Both the position numbers and the translations under genes were made by a program. The notes under the pieces are model-generated. The model was given only the letters and a program-made list of their open reading frames with translations. It made no database searches and was not told where the DNA came from. Shown here in pieces: positions 61,260 through 64,000 of a DNA stretch of 64,000 bases. The DNA is from an uncultured Enterobacterales bacterium (lineage in GTDB: Bacteria > Pseudomonadota > Gammaproteobacteria > Enterobacterales > Enterobacteriaceae), in assembly GCA_946478305.1 (NCBI GenBank), contig CAMLBO010000001.1:1-64000 (forward strand), given 5' to 3'. Each line of letters starts with the position of its first letter. Position 1 is the stretch's first letter.

Positions 61260-61506
61260 GATGCTTCTCCTACATAAAACGCACTATACCCATCATCCTT
61301 TAAATTGCGGAAGCCGGAGCAACCTTACTGCAACCCAAATAATGTTGAGTATTTCGATCCCCAAAAGGGGGAAAAAATCAGGCCGCTATAAATACCAGAA
61401 GGTAACGAGGTAAGCAATTATTCATCGCAGGTGCTTGACAGCGCTGTGAGGAAAAGCGTATTCGCGTACCCTTTTTTATAGCCGCCGATGGCTGTAATAA
61501 CAGGGG

Positions 61507-62226
61507 TTATCCGACAAACTGGCGGTTAGCCAGAGGTAAACGGTCTGCGAGGCGGACACCCTCAGCAGAGAGTTTGGCACCGTAACACATCACTTCGACA
61601 CCGCTTTGTTGTACCTGCGTCAGTAATTCTGCATAACGCGGATCAATATGGTGTGCCGGGGAGACGCTTTCAATGCCTGAATGCAATACAGCGAAAAAAA
61701 GTACTGCTCGCTGTCCCTGTTCCGCCATCGCTTGCAGCTCGCGTAAATGCTTCTGGCCTCGCAGCGTGACCGCGTCGGGGAAGAAGCCGCATCCTTGTTG
61801 CAGCAAGGTGACAGATTTCACTTCAATATAGCAGTCAGAACGATTATCCGCCTGTAACATAAGGTCAATGCGGCTGTTCTCGGCGCCGTATTTAACTTCA
61901 GCGGTTAACTTAGTGTAAGCGGATAATTCTGGAATCAGGTCGGCCTCCAGTGCTTCCCGCACTACCTGGTTGGCGCGCAACGTGTTGACACAGATCCAGT
62001 GCCCCTGGCGGGTTTCGGTTATTTCCCAGCTATGGGCATACTTGCGTTTTGGGTTGTCTGAGGTTGAATACCACGCGGTATCCCCCGGCGTGGCACAACC
62101 GGTCATGGCGCCGGTATTGGCGCAGTGCAGCGTCAATTCCCGGCCATCGGGCGTCACCACATCGGCCAGAAAGCGCTTGTAACGTTTGATAAGGGTGGCG
62201 GGTTGCAGCGGGGGATCGAAGTACAT
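61507..62226 (-). CDS. sfsA: SfsA family DNA-binding protein
   Basis: SfsA was named for stimulating maltose fermentation in cya/crp mutants; it binds DNA and has a nuclease-like fold. The 239-residue protein matches the family in [38 protein letters not shown] and [11 protein letters not shown], the last holding PD-(D/E)XK-like acidic residues. It is about five residues longer than E. coli SfsA at the C-terminus. Downstream of thpR by 18 bases, probably one transcript. Confidence 0.95.
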   Translation of the reverse strand: MYFDPPLQPATLIKRYKRFLADVVTPDGRELTLHCANTGAMTGCATPGDTAWYSTSDNPKRKYAHSWEITETRQGHWICVNTLRANQVVREALEADLIPELSAYTKLTAEVKYGAENSRIDLMLQADNRSDCYIEVKSVTLLQQGCGFFPDAVTLRGQKHLRELQAMAEQGQRAVLFFAVLHSGIESVSPAHHIDPRYAELLTQVQQSGVEVMCYGAKLSAEGVRLADRLPLANRQFVG

Positions 62227-62244
62227 GACAGTTCCTGATTCACA

Positions 62245-62784
62245 TTAGGCAAGTGGCGCAGGCAGTGGCCAGCTTTGCAGCAGAGCGTAGCGGGTGCGGC
62301 CACGCTCATAGATTGACTGATACAGCCCAAACTCTTTGGCATCGAGCGTCCAGTTGGGTGTCGTGGGCGGAATGGCAACTGCTCGCGTTGCCGCACGAAA
62401 CAGTGAAATATGCGGATGAAATGGCAGGGTGCTTTGATAGCAGCCATTGCGCGCGGCGTGCGAGCGCAAAATGTCAGCCAGTTGCAATAATGGGCGCGGC
62501 GCGCGGCGGGTACCCAGCCAAACGACACCTGCGCCAGGCCAGTGACCGGCATCATCGATTTGCAGACTGAACCCTTTGGCGTCGATTCTTCCCGCTATAC
62601 TGCGCAGCGCAGCCTCTTTCTGCTCACTGACTTCGCCAAGAAACGCCAGCGTCAGGTGCAGGCTTGCAGCCGCGATAGGCCGCCCGGTATCGGCTGGGAA
62701 ATTGTCGGCGCGCCACTGAATCATCTGTGTTTGTAATGTCGGTGGCAGTGATAGAGCAAAAAACAGGCGACGTTGAGCGGGCAT
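62245..62784 (-). CDS. thpR: RNA 2',3'-cyclic phosphodiesterase ThpR (LigT)
   Basis: ThpR, formerly LigT, opens 2',3'-cyclic phosphates on RNA and can join tRNA halves in vitro. The 179-residue 2H-family protein has the two catalytic motifs HLTLAFLG and HPHISLFR. The ATG at 62784 (MPAQRRLFFALSLPP) fits the family and follows AGGGA; a GTG at 62814 would add ten residues. Divergent from hrpB. Confidence 0.93.
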   Translation of the reverse strand: MPAQRRLFFALSLPPTLQTQMIQWRADNFPADTGRPIAAASLHLTLAFLGEVSEQKEAALRSIAGRIDAKGFSLQIDDAGHWPGAGVVWLGTRRAPRPLLQLADILRSHAARNGCYQSTLPFHPHISLFRAATRAVAIPPTTPNWTLDAKEFGLYQSIYERGRTRYALLQSWPLPAPLA

Positions 62785-62862
62785 TTCAGGTTCCCTGGCA
62801 GCATAAACAGGCACAGATGCTACAATGCTGGCGCTTTAAATCAAATCATATGGGGTTTTTCA

Positions 62863-64000
62863 TTGTCTTCTTTTTTGCCGGTCAGTGCCGTACTTGAACC
62901 GCTCTTAGCCGCGCTGCGAAGTGCTCCCCAGGTATTGCTGCTGGCGCCTACCGGTGCAGGGAAATCTACCTGGCTGCCACTGCAATTGCTGCAACAGGCC
63001 AGTCTTCCCGGGAAAATTTTGTTGCTTGAGCCCCGTCGACTGGCTGCGAAAAACGTGGCGTTCCGTCTGGCCCAGCAGTTGGGTGAAATGCCCGGTCAGA
63101 CCGTCGGCTACCGTATGCGTGCGGAAAGTAAAACCAGCGGCGCGACCCGGCTGGAAGTGGTAACCGAAGGCATTTTGACCCGCATGGTGCAGGCAGATCC
63201 TGAACTTAGCGGTGTATCGCTGGTGATCCTCGATGAGTTCCATGAGCGCAGCCTGCAGGCCGATCTGGCGCTGGCGCTGCTGCTCGACGTACAAAATGCC
63301 CTGCGCGATGACCTCAAACTTCTGATCATGTCGGCGACGCTCGACAATGTGCGCCTTGGGCCGTTATTGCCGGATGCGCCAGTGATTATCTCCGAAGGCC
63401 GCAGTTTTCCCGTTGAACGTCATTACATTTCTCTCGCCAGCCATGAGCGGCTTGATGACGGCGTGGCGCGCATCGTCAGCCGCCTGATAAGCGAGCATGG
63501 CGGCTCGATGCTGCTGTTTCTGCCGGGCGTCGCGGAGATCACCCGCGTACAAAATCTGCTGGCGGGAAAAGTGGCGAATGATGTCGATCTTTGCCCGCTG
63601 TACGGTGCGCTGTCGCTGGAACAACAGCAGAAAGCCATTCAGCCCGCCGCCGCCGGTCGTCGTAAAATCGTATTAGCGACCAACATTGCTGAAACCAGTC
63701 TGACCATCGAAGGCATCCGACTGGTAGTGGACTGCGGTCTGGAACGCAGCGCGCAGTTTGACCCGCGTAGCGGCCTGACCCGCCTCATCACGCAGCGTAT
63801 CAGTCAGGCATCGATGACCCAACGCGCAGGCCGCGCCGGGCGTCTGGAGCCGGGGTTATGCTGGCATCTGTTTGCCAAAGAGCAGGCGGAACGCGCGAGC
63901 GCGCAGGCTGAAGCGGAGATCCTGCAAAGTGATCTCAGCAGTTTCTGGCTGGAGTTATTGCAGTGGGGGTGTCAGGAGCCCACGCAACTCGCCTGGCTGG
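62863..64000 (+). CDS. hrpB: ATP-dependent RNA helicase HrpB, N-terminal part
   Basis: HrpB is a DEAH-box helicase of unclear physiological role. The first 379 codons are present; the window end cuts the gene. Motif I is APTGAGKSTW, motif II DEFH in VILDEFHERSLQ, motif III MSAT, motif V ATNIAETSLTI and motif VI QRAGRAGR. I place the start at TTG 62863, which gives MSSFLPVSAVLEPLL as in E. coli; an ATG at 62850 is out of frame. No frameshift is seen to base 64000. Confidence 0.95.
   Translation, partial: MSSFLPVSAVLEPLLAALRSAPQVLLLAPTGAGKSTWLPLQLLQQASLPGKILLLEPRRLAAKNVAFRLAQQLGEMPGQTVGYRMRAESKTSGATRLEVVTEGILTRMVQADPELSGVSLVILDEFHERSLQADLALALLLDVQNALRDDLKLLIMSATLDNVRLGPLLPDAPVIISEGRSFPVERHYISLASHERLDDGVARIVSRLISEHGGSMLLFLPGVAEITRVQNLLAGKVANDVDLCPLYGALSLEQQQKAIQPAAAGRRKIVLATNIAETSLTIEGIRLVVDCGLERSAQFDPRSGLTRLITQRISQASMTQRAGRAGRLEPGLCWHLFAKEQAERASAQAEAEILQSDLSSFWLELLQWGCQEPTQLAWL

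Overview
The window is a chromosomal segment from a member of the Enterobacterales. Its gene order follows the E. coli 2 to 4 minute region from murF to hrpB, and most proteins are close relatives of the E. coli K-12 ones. Several features point outside the Escherichia/Salmonella group, perhaps to the Yersiniaceae or Hafniaceae (inference): a DUF721/DciA-like gene beside secM, qseBC between panB and folK, gutQ beside cueO, and an enlarged pcnB. I see no tRNA, rRNA, CRISPR array or intact mobile element.

Layout. Bases 1-37 are not bacterial: they are an Illumina Nextera i5 index primer, so the left edge is an assembly end and murF is cut there. From 38 to 12179 runs the division and cell-wall (dcw) cluster on the + strand: murF-mraY-murD-ftsW-murG-murC-ddlB-ftsQ-ftsA-ftsZ-lpxC. 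At 12192-16584 come a reverse-strand dciA-like gene, then secM-secA and mutT. A reverse operon coaE-zapD-yacG, guaC, the pilus genes ppdD-hofB-hofC, nadC, and ampD-ampE follow. A two-gene arabinoside/xyloside uptake and hydrolysis unit (25611-28023) lies between ampE and aroP.

From 30018 to 40200 is central carbon metabolism: pdhR-aceE-aceF, lpd and acnB. Then come yacL, a YddG-like exporter, an orphan outer-membrane barrel, speE-speD, yacC, cueO, gutQ and hpt. The hpt-can interval (48585-50567) is an AT-rich accessory patch holding hairpins, an arylformamidase-like hydrolase and the C-terminal stub of a P2-type integrase. The right part has can, yadGH, panBCD, qseBC, folK-pcnB, gluQ-dksA, sfsA, thpR and the 5' part of hrpB, which is cut by the window end.

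Regulation visible in the sequence: a PdhR operator before pdhR, paired TyrR boxes before aroP, a 19-bp-spacer CueR-type promoter before cueO, a PmrA/QseB-like direct repeat before qseB, a SecM arrest peptide before secA, an AUU start codon for pcnB, and a hairpin between dksA and gluQ.

I found no clearly new multi-gene system. The items most worth checking are the adapter, the reverse-strand dciA inside the lpxC-secA unit, the altered SecM arrest motif, the enlarged pcnB, the hpt-can patch, the orphan barrel, and a short leader ORF before guaC.
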